Part shown: positions 24,594-33,060 of the stretch, piece after piece | Numbering within the stretch: position 1 is the first letter of the stretch | How the letters are laid out: every line of letters starts with the position of its first letter | NCBI GenBank assembly: GCA_025353105.1 | Contig: JANXRG010000052.1 | Coordinates: 1 to 48,920 of the forward strand | Reading direction: 5' to 3' | DNA: 48,920 nucleotides | From: Verrucomicrobiota bacterium | Lineage (GTDB): Bacteria > Verrucomicrobiota > Verrucomicrobiia > Chthoniobacterales > SZAS-18 | Position numbers and translations under genes: made by a program | The notes under the pieces: generated by a model | What the model was told of the DNA's origin: nothing | The model's database searches: none | Seen by the model: the letters and a program-made list of their open reading frames with translations, nothing else

Positions 24594-27500
24594 TCAGGTG
24601 GCCATTTGCACGTGCTCCGACTTCTCCCGCGGAGGTTCCGCGATACCGTTGCCGCGGTCGTTGACCCGGTCCTCGTGCTCGGTGAACCGCACCGCCACCG
24701 GCTTGCTCACGCCCGGCTGTTCCATCGTGACGCCGTACAGCACGTCGGCACGCGCGATGGTCCGCTTGTTGTGCGTGATGACGAGGAACTGGCTCTGCTG
24801 GACGAAACGATCGAGCACCTTGATGAAGCGCCCGATGTTCGATTCGTCAAGCGGCGCGTCCATTTCGTCGAGTACGCAGAACGGGCTCGGCTTCACCATG
24901 TAGATCGCAAACAGCAACGCCACGGCGGTCATGGTCCTCTCGCCACCGCTGAGCAGCGTGATCGATTGGAGCTGCTTGCCCGGCGGGCGCGCCACAATCT
25001 CAATGCCGCATTCGAGCGGGTCGTTTTCGTCGGATAGAATCAGGTTCGCGCGGCCCCCACCAAATAGCTCCGTAAACATTTCCTGAAAATTTCCGCGCAC
25101 GCGCTCAAACGTGCTTGTGAACAATTCCAGCGTGGTCGCGTTGATCTTGGCGATGATACCCTGCAGCTCGTCGCGCGACCTCGTCAAATCGTTGCGCTGC
25201 GTCTCGAGAAAATTGTTGCGCTGCGCCAGCTCGTCGTATTCCAGGATTGCATCCACGTTCACCGCGCCAATCGAGTTCAGGCGTTCCTGAAGCTGGACGA
25301 CGATCTGCCCGACCTCGGCCCAGGGCTCGCCCTTGCTGGGCGGGTCGTTCTTCCCGCGGCGGTCGGCCAGGGCAGCTTGCAACGATTCCGGCTCGGGGAT
25401 GAAGAGCGCGAGGTCGATCGCGTATCGCTGCGTGATCTTTTCACCGAGATTTTCCTGGCGGAGCCGCACCTGCGTCGCGTGCACCTCGATCTCCCCGCGC
25501 TGATCATGCAGGGCCGCGGATTCGCGCCGATGCGCGCGCAACGCGCCTTCCAGTTCGCCGATGACGCCGGCAACATTGAGCCGCGCGAGCGCGAGACGTT
25601 CGGTTTCTTTGTCGGCGTCGGACAATTCGGCCGAGGCGAGCCGAATGGCCTCATCGAGTCCGGCAATCTCCGCGTTGTAATGATCGAGTCGGGCTTGGAA
25701 ACGGTCCAGCTCGGCGCGGCGTTCGGCGAGAACCGCGGCCCATTCGTCGCGTCGGGCGGCAAGTTCCTGACGCTGGCGGCTGATTTCATCGCGCCCCCGC
25801 TGCTCGGCGGCGAATTGGGCGCGCAGTTGCGAGAGCTGCTCCGCTCGTTCATTTTCCTGATGGCAAAGTTCGTCGACCTGGTGACGGTGAGCGCCGATTT
25901 CGTCCTGGGTACCGGTGACGGACGCGAGCGACGCGGCAATGTCGGCGCCCAGCGTGGTCGCGCGTTCGCGGGCGTCCTCGGCGCGCTGGGCAATTTGCTC
26001 CTGCTCGCGGCGCAGTGCCTCCTCGCGCCGGGCGACCTCGCGTTCCTCCCGTTCCAAGAGGGCGACGCGGCCGGTGAGCTCGGAGGCCTGGACCTGCGCC
26101 GATTGCAGAGCGTTCCGAAGATCGTTCAGCGATGTGGTCGCGTGCGCGACGCGGGCCGAGGCGGACTCGCGCTCGGTATCGACGGCGGAAACCTCGAGTC
26201 GCGCGGTCTCGGTGTGAGCTTGCAATTCGGTAATCTGCGATTTGCGTTGCAGGATCGATCCGCCGCCGGCGGTCTCGGTGCGGCCGCCGCGCCAGATCCC
26301 GTCGCGCGAAATAACTTCCCCGGCCGGCGTGACCACGTTGACCGTGGGGCGCGCCGCTACGATCTGACGCGCCGTGTCGAGGTCGGGCGCGATCCAGGTA
26401 TCGCCGAGCAGGCGCTTCACCAGCGCCATGGCACTCGCAGCGACCTTCACCTTGCTCAACGCATGCGCCGTCGCGCCGACCGGAATGTGCGAGGCGTCAA
26501 AATCTGAGATCCGCAATCCGAGATCCGAAATTTGCACGGTGGGCGCCACGCTGGCGCGGCCCAATTGCTTGGAGCGCAGCGTCTCCAGCGCGTTTGCGGC
26601 GACATCCGGATCCGCGAGCAGAACCGCCTGAAGATTCTCGCCCAGCGCAGCTTCGATTGCGGGAATGAACTGCGGTTCGGTGACTTCGATCAGGGACGCC
26701 AGCGCGCCGAGCACCGCCGGCTTGAAGAATTCCGGTCGGTCGAGCCCATGCAGGACGGCCTTGGCGCCTTCGGCCAGGCCTTCGCCCTCGAGGTTGAGCT
26801 GGCGCAGGACTTCAAGCTTTGAGTGCAGTCCGGCCGACTCGTGTCGCGCCCGCGAATGTCGGGCTTCGATCTCTTGCAACGCGTTCTGGGCCACCCTGAG
26901 CTCTGATTCCGCCGCGTGCTGGGCCTCGCGGCGCGATTCCGCCGCGCGGGCGGTCTCGGCCAGCGAAGCGCGCACTTCCTCGAGGCCGGTGACGGCGGTC
27001 GCGCGGGCGGGCGTGAGCGCTGCCAACTCGCTGCCAAGATGTTGATGCTGACCGGTGGCAGCGAGGGCGCTGGCTTCGGTCCGGGCGAGCTCCGCACGGA
27101 GGAATTGCAGTTTACTTTCACCGGCGACGGCCGACTGCGTGGCGCGCTGCAGGGAGGCCTCGGCGTCGGCGCGACGCAGGCGCACGGCTTGCAGCGTGGC
27201 GTGTTCCTGGTCGATGCGTGACTGCTGGGCCACCAGGAGATCGTTGAGTTCGCGTTCCTGTGAATCGGTGGCGTTTAATCGGTCGGATTGCTGGCGTTGC
27301 TTTTCTTCCGCCGCGCTGATTTCTGAATTCAAGCGCTCGATGAGGCCGCCGCCCTCGTTTATGCGCTCGCGGTTGAACTCAAGGCGCGATTGCGACTGCC
27401 CGAGGCGGTTCTTCACCTCGTTCGCGAAACCACGCGCCGCGGTCAGGGCCTCGTCGCGTGCATTCAGCTCGCGCTGCTGATCGGCGAGCTGCGCCTCGGC

Positions 27501-28292
27501 CTCGACAATGGCGGCCCCGGTGCGTTCGCCCTGCGCGCGTAGCTCGCTGGCCTTCGCATCGAGCGCGTCGATTTCCGATTTCCACTGGCGGTACTGCACA
27601 TCGGCGAGGTGCGTTTCGAACAAGCGCAACTGCGTGCTGAATTCCTGGTGCCGGCGGGCCTTGGCCGCCTGGCGCGAGAGCGAATTAAGCTGGCGCTGCA
27701 CCTCCTTGAGAATGTCGTCGAGCCGCACCAAATTTTGTTCGGTCTGCTCGAGCTTGCGCAGCGCCTCGCGCTTTTGCGACTTGTAGCGCGTGATGCCGGC
27801 GGCTTCCTCGAAGACGGCGCGGCGATCCTCGGGACGTGAACTGAGCAACTGATCGATCCGGCCCTGCTCCATGATCGAGTACGCCGTCCGGCCGATGCCG
27901 GTGTCCATGAAGAGCTGCTGAATGTCGCGGAGCCGGCAGGCCGTGCCGTTGATGAGGTATTCCGACTTGCCGTCGCGATAGACGCGCCGCGTGAGCTTCA
28001 CCTCGTGGAAATCCAACCCGAGTTCGCGCTCGCATTCCGAAAACGTCATTGAAACCTCGGCCATGCCAACGGCTGCGAGCGAGTCGGATCCACTGAAAAT
28101 GACGTCCGACATTTCGCCGCCGCGCAGGGCCTTGGCGGATTGCTCGCCGAGCACCCAGCGGATGGCATCGAGCACGTTCGATTTGCCGCAGCCGTTCGGT
28201 CCCACGATGGCCGTCACCCCGCGGCTGAACGTCAGCTTCGTCCGGTGCGCGAACGACTTGAAGCCGTGCAGTTCAAGAGACTCGAGAAACAT
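24594..28292 (-). CDS. smc: Chromosome segregation protein SMC
   Basis: A 1232-residue condensin ATPase. Walker A GPNGCGKS is at 31-38. Two long coiled coils flank a hinge (about 510-690, with VNVVTPAGEVISRDGIWRGG). The C-terminal head has the signature LLSGGERTMTAVALLFAIY and Walker B CVLDEMDAPLD. It organises and segregates the chromosome with ScpA/ScpB, which are not in the window. An in-frame 7-bp tandem repeat at 26502-26529 encodes ISDLGLRISDF (about residues 588-598) within the hinge. ATG 28292 gives the canonical MFLESLELHGFKSF start. The gene is divergent from tag. Confidence 0.96.
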   Translation of the reverse strand: MFLESLELHGFKSFAHRTKLTFSRGVTAIVGPNGCGKSNVLDAIRWVLGEQSAKALRGGEMSDVIFSGSDSLAAVGMAEVSMTFSECERELGLDFHEVKLTRRVYRDGKSEYLINGTACRLRDIQQLFMDTGIGRTAYSIMEQGRIDQLLSSRPEDRRAVFEEAAGITRYKSQKREALRKLEQTEQNLVRLDDILKEVQRQLNSLSRQAAKARRHQEFSTQLRLFETHLADVQYRQWKSEIDALDAKASELRAQGERTGAAIVEAEAQLADQQRELNARDEALTAARGFANEVKNRLGQSQSRLEFNRERINEGGGLIERLNSEISAAEEKQRQQSDRLNATDSQERELNDLLVAQQSRIDQEHATLQAVRLRRADAEASLQRATQSAVAGESKLQFLRAELARTEASALAATGQHQHLGSELAALTPARATAVTGLEEVRASLAETARAAESRREAQHAAESELRVAQNALQEIEARHSRARHESAGLHSKLEVLRQLNLEGEGLAEGAKAVLHGLDRPEFFKPAVLGALASLIEVTEPQFIPAIEAALGENLQAVLLADPDVAANALETLRSKQLGRASVAPTVQISDLGLRISDFDASHIPVGATAHALSKVKVAASAMALVKRLLGDTWIAPDLDTARQIVAARPTVNVVTPAGEVISRDGIWRGGRTETAGGGSILQRKSQITELQAHTETARLEVSAVDTERESASARVAHATTSLNDLRNALQSAQVQASELTGRVALLEREEREVARREEALRREQEQIAQRAEDARERATTLGADIAASLASVTGTQDEIGAHRHQVDELCHQENERAEQLSQLRAQFAAEQRGRDEISRQRQELAARRDEWAAVLAERRAELDRFQARLDHYNAEIAGLDEAIRLASAELSDADKETERLALARLNVAGVIGELEGALRAHRRESAALHDQRGEIEVHATQVRLRQENLGEKITQRYAIDLALFIPEPESLQAALADRRGKNDPPSKGEPWAEVGQIVVQLQERLNSIGAVNVDAILEYDELAQRNNFLETQRNDLTRSRDELQGIIAKINATTLELFTSTFERVRGNFQEMFTELFGGGRANLILSDENDPLECGIEIVARPPGKQLQSITLLSGGERTMTAVALLFAIYMVKPSPFCVLDEMDAPLDESNIGRFIKVLDRFVQQSQFLVITHNKRTIARADVLYGVTMEQPGVSKPVAVRFTEHEDRVNDRGNGIAEPPREKSEHVQMAT
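26502..26529. repeat. Heptad repeat inside smc
   Basis: On the coding strand four 7-bp units follow each other: TTCGGAT, CTCGGAT, TGCGGAT, CTCAGAT. They are in frame and encode ISDLGLRISDF. The unit design matches the intergenic heptad tracts elsewhere in the window. Confidence 0.75.
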
Positions 28293-28386
28293 GGAAAATG
28301 GGACGCGCGAACGATGGGGCGGGATTGGTAGGGCAGACCCGCCAGCGTCACAAGGAAAATGATTCTGCCGCGAGGTCAAAGGCGCA

Positions 28387-28416
28387 TTGACGATTTCTGC
28401 AACCGCGCTTTATGCG
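28387..28416 (+). promoter_or_regulatory. Promoter of tag
   Basis: TTGACG, 18-bp spacer, TATGCG, then only 4 nt to ATG 28421. This implies transcription starting at the start codon and supports 28421 over the ATG at 28412, which overlaps the -10 box. Confidence 0.5.
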
Positions 28417-28420
28417 GTTC

Positions 28421-29005
28421 ATGAGCAAACGCTGCCCTTGGTGCACGGATGATCCCCTGTACATCGCCTATCACGATGAGGAATGGGGGGTGCCGCTCCA
28501 CGACGACATCCGTCTTTTCGAGATGCTGATTCTGGAGGGCGCGCAAGCGGGCCTGAGTTGGTTGACCATTCTGCGGAAGCGCGAGGGGTACCGCCGGGCC
28601 TTCGACGGGTTCCGCCCTGAGGTCGTCGCCCGGTTTGGTGCGCGCAAGGTCTCTGCGCTCCTGGCCGACGCGTCCATCGTTCGCAACCGCGCCAAGATCG
28701 CGGCGTCGATCGGCAATGCGAAAGCCGTCCTCCTCATCCAAAAGGAATTCGGCAGCCTCGATGCGTTTCTCTGGAGCTTTGTCGGTGGTCGGCCCATCCA
28801 GAACAAGCGGCGCAACCTCCGCACGGCGCCCACGTACACGGCGGAATCCGACGCGATGAGCAAGGCGCTGATTGCGCGCGGATTCAAGTTTGTCGGCACC
28901 ACGATCTGCCACGCGTTCATGCAGGCGACCGGCATGGTGAATGACCACCTCGTGACGTGCCCGCGGCATCTTCCCGTCCGGAAACTATCGCGCGCTAAAA
29001 GCTGA
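28421..29005 (+). CDS. tag: DNA-3-methyladenine glycosylase I
   Basis: A 194-residue base-excision repair enzyme that removes 3-methyladenine. It follows E. coli Tag closely: CPWCTDDPLYIAYHDEEWGVP, LFEMLILEGAQAGLSWLTIL with the catalytic Glu, and ARGFKFVGTTICHAFMQATGMVNDH. The zinc ligands Cys near the N-terminus and His/Cys near the end are present (NDHLVTC). It is divergent from smc. Confidence 0.95.
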   Translation: MSKRCPWCTDDPLYIAYHDEEWGVPLHDDIRLFEMLILEGAQAGLSWLTILRKREGYRRAFDGFRPEVVARFGARKVSALLADASIVRNRAKIAASIGNAKAVLLIQKEFGSLDAFLWSFVGGRPIQNKRRNLRTAPTYTAESDAMSKALIARGFKFVGTTICHAFMQATGMVNDHLVTCPRHLPVRKLSRAKS

Positions 29006-29735
29006 GCTTCTTGAAGACGAACTCGGGCAGGGCGCGAATGACAAACATGATCCAGCGCCAGAAGCCGGGGATGTATGCCAGATCTTTGCGACGGCGAATC
29101 GCGCGCGCGCAAAGCCGGCCGGCCTGTTCGACGGAACAAGTCAGGAGTCCGCGCGGCAAATGCGCGGTCATCGGCGTCGCGATCACGCCGGGCCGCAATT
29201 CGGTAAGCTGCACGCCATCGCGCGCGAGACGCGCGCGCAAGCCGGAGCAAAACGCGATGAGCGCGGCCTTCGTGGCGCCGTAAAATGCGTTGGAGGCGCG
29301 GCCCCGTTCGCCGGCGACCGACGTGACGACCGCGAGCTGGCCGGACTTCTGTTCGCGGAGTTGATTCGCGGCGGCGGACGCAAAGCGCACGGCGCTGGAA
29401 TAATTGTTGTCGATCTCGGAATCGGCGTACGCGAGGTCGGTGGACGCGCGCGCCTCGTCGCTGAGGGAGCCATGCGCGATCAGGATGAGATCGAGCGCTC
29501 CGCCGAGTGCCGCGACCGCCTGCGCCGGAAACGCGCTCGCCATCGCTGAATCGCGGAAATCACCAGCATGCGTGACACATTGGGGAGAACCATGCGCGCG
29601 AAGGTCAGCCGCGATGGTGTCGAGTCGTTCGGCGTTTCGACCGACGAGAAAGTACGACGCGTGCTCGACGCCGGCGAATTCCCGCGCGATGTGATATGCG
29701 ATCGCGGAGGTGGCGCCGATGATGACAATGCGCAT
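28995..29735 (-). CDS. Short-chain dehydrogenase, DprE2-like
   Basis: A 246-residue SDR with N-terminal cofactor site IVIIGATSAIAYHIAREF. The catalytic Ser and YxxxK are in VVTSVAGERGRASNAFYGATK. The C-terminal GFWRWIMFVIRALPEFVFKKL resembles the DprE2 tail. DprE2 reduces the 2-keto intermediate made by DprE1 on a polyprenyl-phosphate pentose. The DprE1-like gene is immediately upstream, which supports this pairing. The sugar and lipid are not known here. ATG 29735 is chosen because the upstream extension (LSTFDRRLSTPLP) is translated heptad repeat. Its 3' end overlaps the tag 3' end by about 11 bp. Confidence 0.82.
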   Translation of the reverse strand: MRIVIIGATSAIAYHIAREFAGVEHASYFLVGRNAERLDTIAADLRAHGSPQCVTHAGDFRDSAMASAFPAQAVAALGGALDLILIAHGSLSDEARASTDLAYADSEIDNNYSSAVRFASAAANQLREQKSGQLAVVTSVAGERGRASNAFYGATKAALIAFCSGLRARLARDGVQLTELRPGVIATPMTAHLPRGLLTCSVEQAGRLCARAIRRRKDLAYIPGFWRWIMFVIRALPEFVFKKLSF

Positions 29736-29744
29736 GGGAAGGGG

Positions 29745-29772
29745 AGTCGACAGTCGACGGTCGAAGGTCGAC
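29745..29772. repeat. Heptad repeat upstream of the DprE2-like gene
   Basis: Units AGTCGAC, AGTCGAC, GGTCGAA and GGTCGAC, each 7 bp, sit in the gap between the DprE1- and DprE2-like genes, ending 10 bp before the latter's start codon. Confidence 0.7.
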
Positions 29773-29888
29773 AGCCCGAGAACGGGCGGAAACGTCGACG
29801 TTAAGGCGCGAGGCGGATGCGATAGAAGCATTTAGTTTGAGACGAGATTCTTGGATCAGTCACGGACATGAGGGCGCGGAGAGCGGGA

Positions 29889-31199
29889 TCAAGCCGCGTG
29901 CATGCGCCGCCAGAAGCCCGACGAGAACGCCGGATCGACCAGGTGTGAGAACTCGGCGAGGCGCGGAAATCCTGCGCGAAATGTCGCGGGCGACATGCGC
30001 GCGTCCTTGGCGGGATTGATCCGGCCGCCGGCCGCGACGACAATTTCATCGAGCGCATCGAGCAACCGGAGCGTGCGTTCGCCAAGGTTAGGGACATCCA
30101 TCGCGAGGCTCAATCCGGCCTGGGGAAATGACAGCAGGCCCGGAGAAGTGAGATCGCCATAATCCTTCAAGACGGTAACGAACGAACTTTGCTGGTACTC
30201 CCGCCGTGTCCGGAGCAGCGCGCGCACCGGTTCCGGGCCGGCTGCGGCTGGAATCAAGGACTGGTGCTGGTAGAAGCCGGCCCGACCATATGCGCGACCC
30301 CAGTCATCGATCCGATCGAGCGGATAAAAGAACGGTTCGAAGCCCACGCTTTCCGAACCGCGAAATGGTTTGAGATAGAACAAGCGGCTTAGCGCGCCCA
30401 GCAGGCGAGGACCAAGCAGGCGGGACGGCAACCAGGGCGTGGAAAAACTTCGGCCCATTTCGGTACGACCCTTTCCGGCGATGAAGCGACCCTCGCTGAA
30501 AAGACCGCGACCCGACTCATCCCCCGGCGCCGAAGCATCAAGCCACGCGACGCGATGGGGAAACGCCGGGTCAGCCGGTTCGGCAAACATGGCAATGCAG
30601 TCTCCGCGTCGCGTGCGGGTCTCGATCATCGGGCCCGGGATTCGCTGCAGGGGAAAGGTCGCCGCGCCGATGAGTCCCGTCAGCCCGAGCCCGCCAATCG
30701 TCGCGGCGAATAGGTCCGCGTTCTCGCGGGCGGAACAGCGCATCGGCGCCGGTCGGTCGCTGCGGTGGAGCTCCAACTCGCTGATGTGGCGCCCAAAAGT
30801 TCCGGCGGTCGGATGATCCTTACCGTGGACATCGTTCGCAATCGCGCCGCCGAGGGTGAGGTGGCTTGTGCCCGGGGTGACCGGTGGAAACCAGCCGTCC
30901 TTCATGATCAACGCGAGCAACTCTCGAAACGTCAGGCCCGCTTCGGCCGTGATGACGCCGCGTTCGCGATCGTAAGCGAGGACGCGGTTGAGCCCGCGCG
31001 TCGGCAGGATCAGATTGTCCGGATTGAGGCAGACGTCGCCGTAGGTGCGGCCGTTGCCGTAGGCGAGCACGTTTCGCTCCCCGCGCTCCGCGAGCGTACG
31101 CGGGATGGAGTCACGCCAGTCGACGGGCTGCGCGATCGGCTCGGCGGATTCGGGCAGATGATTCCAACTGGGATGATCGGTGATTCGCCCCGTGCGCAC
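29889..31199 (-). CDS. FAD-binding oxidoreductase, DprE1-like
   Basis: A 436-residue FAD oxidase of the VAO type. The FAD-binding part has AYGNGRTYGDVCLN, VTPGTSHLTLGGAIANDVHGK and TIGGLGLTGLIGAA. The substrate part has FYQHQSLIPA and AGGRINPAKDAR, with the lysine equivalent to the DprE1 active-site Lys. Mycobacterial DprE1 oxidises decaprenyl-phosphoryl ribose at C2. The position of its drug-reactive cysteine (Cys387 context) appears to be Ala here (LSLAMDVP). The start is a GTG; an in-frame TGA lies just upstream. It is fifth in the cluster that begins at the epimerase. Confidence 0.85.
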   Translation of the reverse strand: MRTGRITDHPSWNHLPESAEPIAQPVDWRDSIPRTLAERGERNVLAYGNGRTYGDVCLNPDNLILPTRGLNRVLAYDRERGVITAEAGLTFRELLALIMKDGWFPPVTPGTSHLTLGGAIANDVHGKDHPTAGTFGRHISELELHRSDRPAPMRCSARENADLFAATIGGLGLTGLIGAATFPLQRIPGPMIETRTRRGDCIAMFAEPADPAFPHRVAWLDASAPGDESGRGLFSEGRFIAGKGRTEMGRSFSTPWLPSRLLGPRLLGALSRLFYLKPFRGSESVGFEPFFYPLDRIDDWGRAYGRAGFYQHQSLIPAAAGPEPVRALLRTRREYQQSSFVTVLKDYGDLTSPGLLSFPQAGLSLAMDVPNLGERTLRLLDALDEIVVAAGGRINPAKDARMSPATFRAGFPRLAEFSHLVDPAFSSGFWRRMHAA

Positions 31200-31258
31200 G
31201 TCGGGAGCATTTCATAAAAATTCGCCCTTCGCCACGCCTGTCGTGGATCGGGCGCGGA

Positions 31259-32389
31259 CTAGAACCCGTGGATCAGCCGCCAAATTTCCCGCGGAAGCCA
31301 GTGGATCGGCTCCGCGCTCGTGCCGGAGACGTGCATCGCGGGAAGGAGCAGGCCGGCCATCGCGGCGACGACGAGCGCCCGTTCGCCGCGAGCCGTCCGC
31401 GCAAGGCTAATCGAGCCGCACAGGACGCCGGGTAACAGCAGAATCGCGGTTCGGCTGATATCCGCGGCGAGCACAATCGAGGCCGACAGCGTGCCACAAA
31501 CGGCGACGGCGCAAAGGGCGGCAGAAAGCATTCCGCGCGCCGATGCGACGTCGCGCAAACCCGTGAAAAGGGGGAACCAGGCGGCGCGCAACCCCATCCA
31601 CCAACCAAGCGGCGCATAAGAAAGCCAGGTGACGAACTCGCTCGCGATCGTCCGCAAGAACCACCCGTTGGCCAGATCCTCATCCCCGACGCTCAGACTG
31701 ATGCGAACGATGCCATAGGGCAGGAGCGCGAGCGCACAGGGCCAGATGACGATGGCGAGGCGACGAAGCAAACCTGCGACCGATTCGGCCGGCGCGTCGT
31801 CTGCCGTGCGGATGGTCCGGCAGATCACCGCCAGCGGGAGCGCCACGACAAATCGTTCGTCGACCCAAACGCAAAGCAGACACGGCACGACCAGCGAACG
31901 CCAGCCACGACCCAGCGTCACCGCCACGAGGCCCACCAAATACCATCCGTCATTGATGCCGAGCCAATGCATCGACGTAAGCAAGCCACCGGAACCGGCC
32001 ACGAGAAACATCGTGGCGATTCGCGCGCGCCGGGCGACGCCCAGGCCGCGAAGAGTCCAGTCGACCTGAGCGAGCAGCGTGACGATCCCAAGCCAGGCGA
32101 GAACCAGCGCCGACTTTCCCGTCAGGCCAAACCAATAGGCAACCGTGGGCGGGAGCAGACGCCACCGGAGCGCCGCCTCAACATCGGGATCCCACGGATT
32201 GTTGCATTGGCGCAGGAAGCCGAGGGCGCGGTCCCATTCAAACGAACCGGGTGTTGGTTCGGTCAGAGCCCATAAATGCGGAGCGAATAAAAAAACTGTC
32301 ACCGTGATCACACCGAGTGCCGCGGCCAGCGATTCCAATGTCGACCGCAGCGTCGATTGCGATGGCGGAGCGGTCCCGGAAATCTTCAT
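31259..32389 (-). CDS. Polytopic membrane protein of unknown function
   Basis: A 376-residue protein with about nine to ten hydrophobic helices, starting near LAAALGVITVTVFLFAPHLW. Polar loop motifs include RQCNNPWDPDVEAALRWRLLPP, NDGWYLVGL and CVWVDERFV. I do not recognise the family. Its place inside a sugar-lipid operon makes a GT-C-like glycosyltransferase or flippase role possible, but no catalytic motif is certain. The start ATG overlaps the methyltransferase stop by 4 bp (ATGA), so it is translationally coupled. Confidence 0.8.
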   Translation of the reverse strand: MKISGTAPPSQSTLRSTLESLAAALGVITVTVFLFAPHLWALTEPTPGSFEWDRALGFLRQCNNPWDPDVEAALRWRLLPPTVAYWFGLTGKSALVLAWLGIVTLLAQVDWTLRGLGVARRARIATMFLVAGSGGLLTSMHWLGINDGWYLVGLVAVTLGRGWRSLVVPCLLCVWVDERFVVALPLAVICRTIRTADDAPAESVAGLLRRLAIVIWPCALALLPYGIVRISLSVGDEDLANGWFLRTIASEFVTWLSYAPLGWWMGLRAAWFPLFTGLRDVASARGMLSAALCAVAVCGTLSASIVLAADISRTAILLLPGVLCGSISLARTARGERALVVAAMAGLLLPAMHVSGTSAEPIHWLPREIWRLIHGF

Positions 32390-33060
32390 CGGGCGACGCG
32401 CGCGACCACGAGAAATTGCCGACCCACCGTCCACCAAAGCCAGGGCACACGCAGGAAGGCGCGGACGATCCACATTGGCCAGGTCCGCTGACCACTCATG
32501 CGGTAGGGAAGAAACCGTCCGACACAGCGCTCGATCGTGAAGCCCTGCAGGCGGAGCACCTCGGTCATCGCCAGCTCGGTCAGGGGAAGGTAATGATCCC
32601 AAAAGTCCCAGTAGTGCCCGGGGAGATACTTGATGTTCGGCCCGAGGCAGATGAGGCGACCGCCGGGTTTCAAGCACCGATGGGCCTCCGCCAGCGTGGC
32701 GCGCAGCTCGTCCTTGGTTCGCAGGTGCTCGAGAAAATTACTGGTGAACACCACGTCGAGCTCTCCGTCCGGCAGGGCCCACGGTTCGGCGCAGTTCTGT
32801 TCGAGAAACTCCACTCCGGCGTGCAGGCGTTCGCGGGTCTCGGGGTTCAAGTCCATTCCGATCCGTCGGGCCGCGTGAATCTGGTTGATGAATTCGCCCC
32901 AGCCGCATCCGAGATCGAGAACCACGGCGTCCGGTCCGATGATCGGCTGGAAGAAATCGGCCGTCAGCACGCGCCAGATCGAGCGCCGGTAGGCGTCCGC
33001 ACCGGCGAAGCGCGCGGCATATTCGCGCGCCAGCTCGTCCTTCCATTCAGTTTCGTTCAT
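32386..33060 (-). CDS. SAM-dependent methyltransferase
   Basis: A 224-residue class I methyltransferase. Motif I is AVVLDLGCGWGEFI, the acidic end of strand 2 is IGMDLNPE, motif IV is LDVVFTSNFLEHL, and the post-I region includes CLKPGGRLICLGPN. Substrate unknown; the operon suggests a sugar or polyprenyl-linked sugar. It is coupled to its neighbours by 4-bp overlaps on both sides (GT2 upstream, membrane protein downstream). Confidence 0.9.
   Translation of the reverse strand: MNETEWKDELAREYAARFAGADAYRRSIWRVLTADFFQPIIGPDAVVLDLGCGWGEFINQIHAARRIGMDLNPETRERLHAGVEFLEQNCAEPWALPDGELDVVFTSNFLEHLRTKDELRATLAEAHRCLKPGGRLICLGPNIKYLPGHYWDFWDHYLPLTELAMTEVLRLQGFTIERCVGRFLPYRMSGQRTWPMWIVRAFLRVPWLWWTVGRQFLVVARVAR

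Noticed and set aside
25377-26507. 376-codon plus-strand open frame opposite smc
   Set aside because: Shadow of the smc coiled-coil coding region, with no homology.
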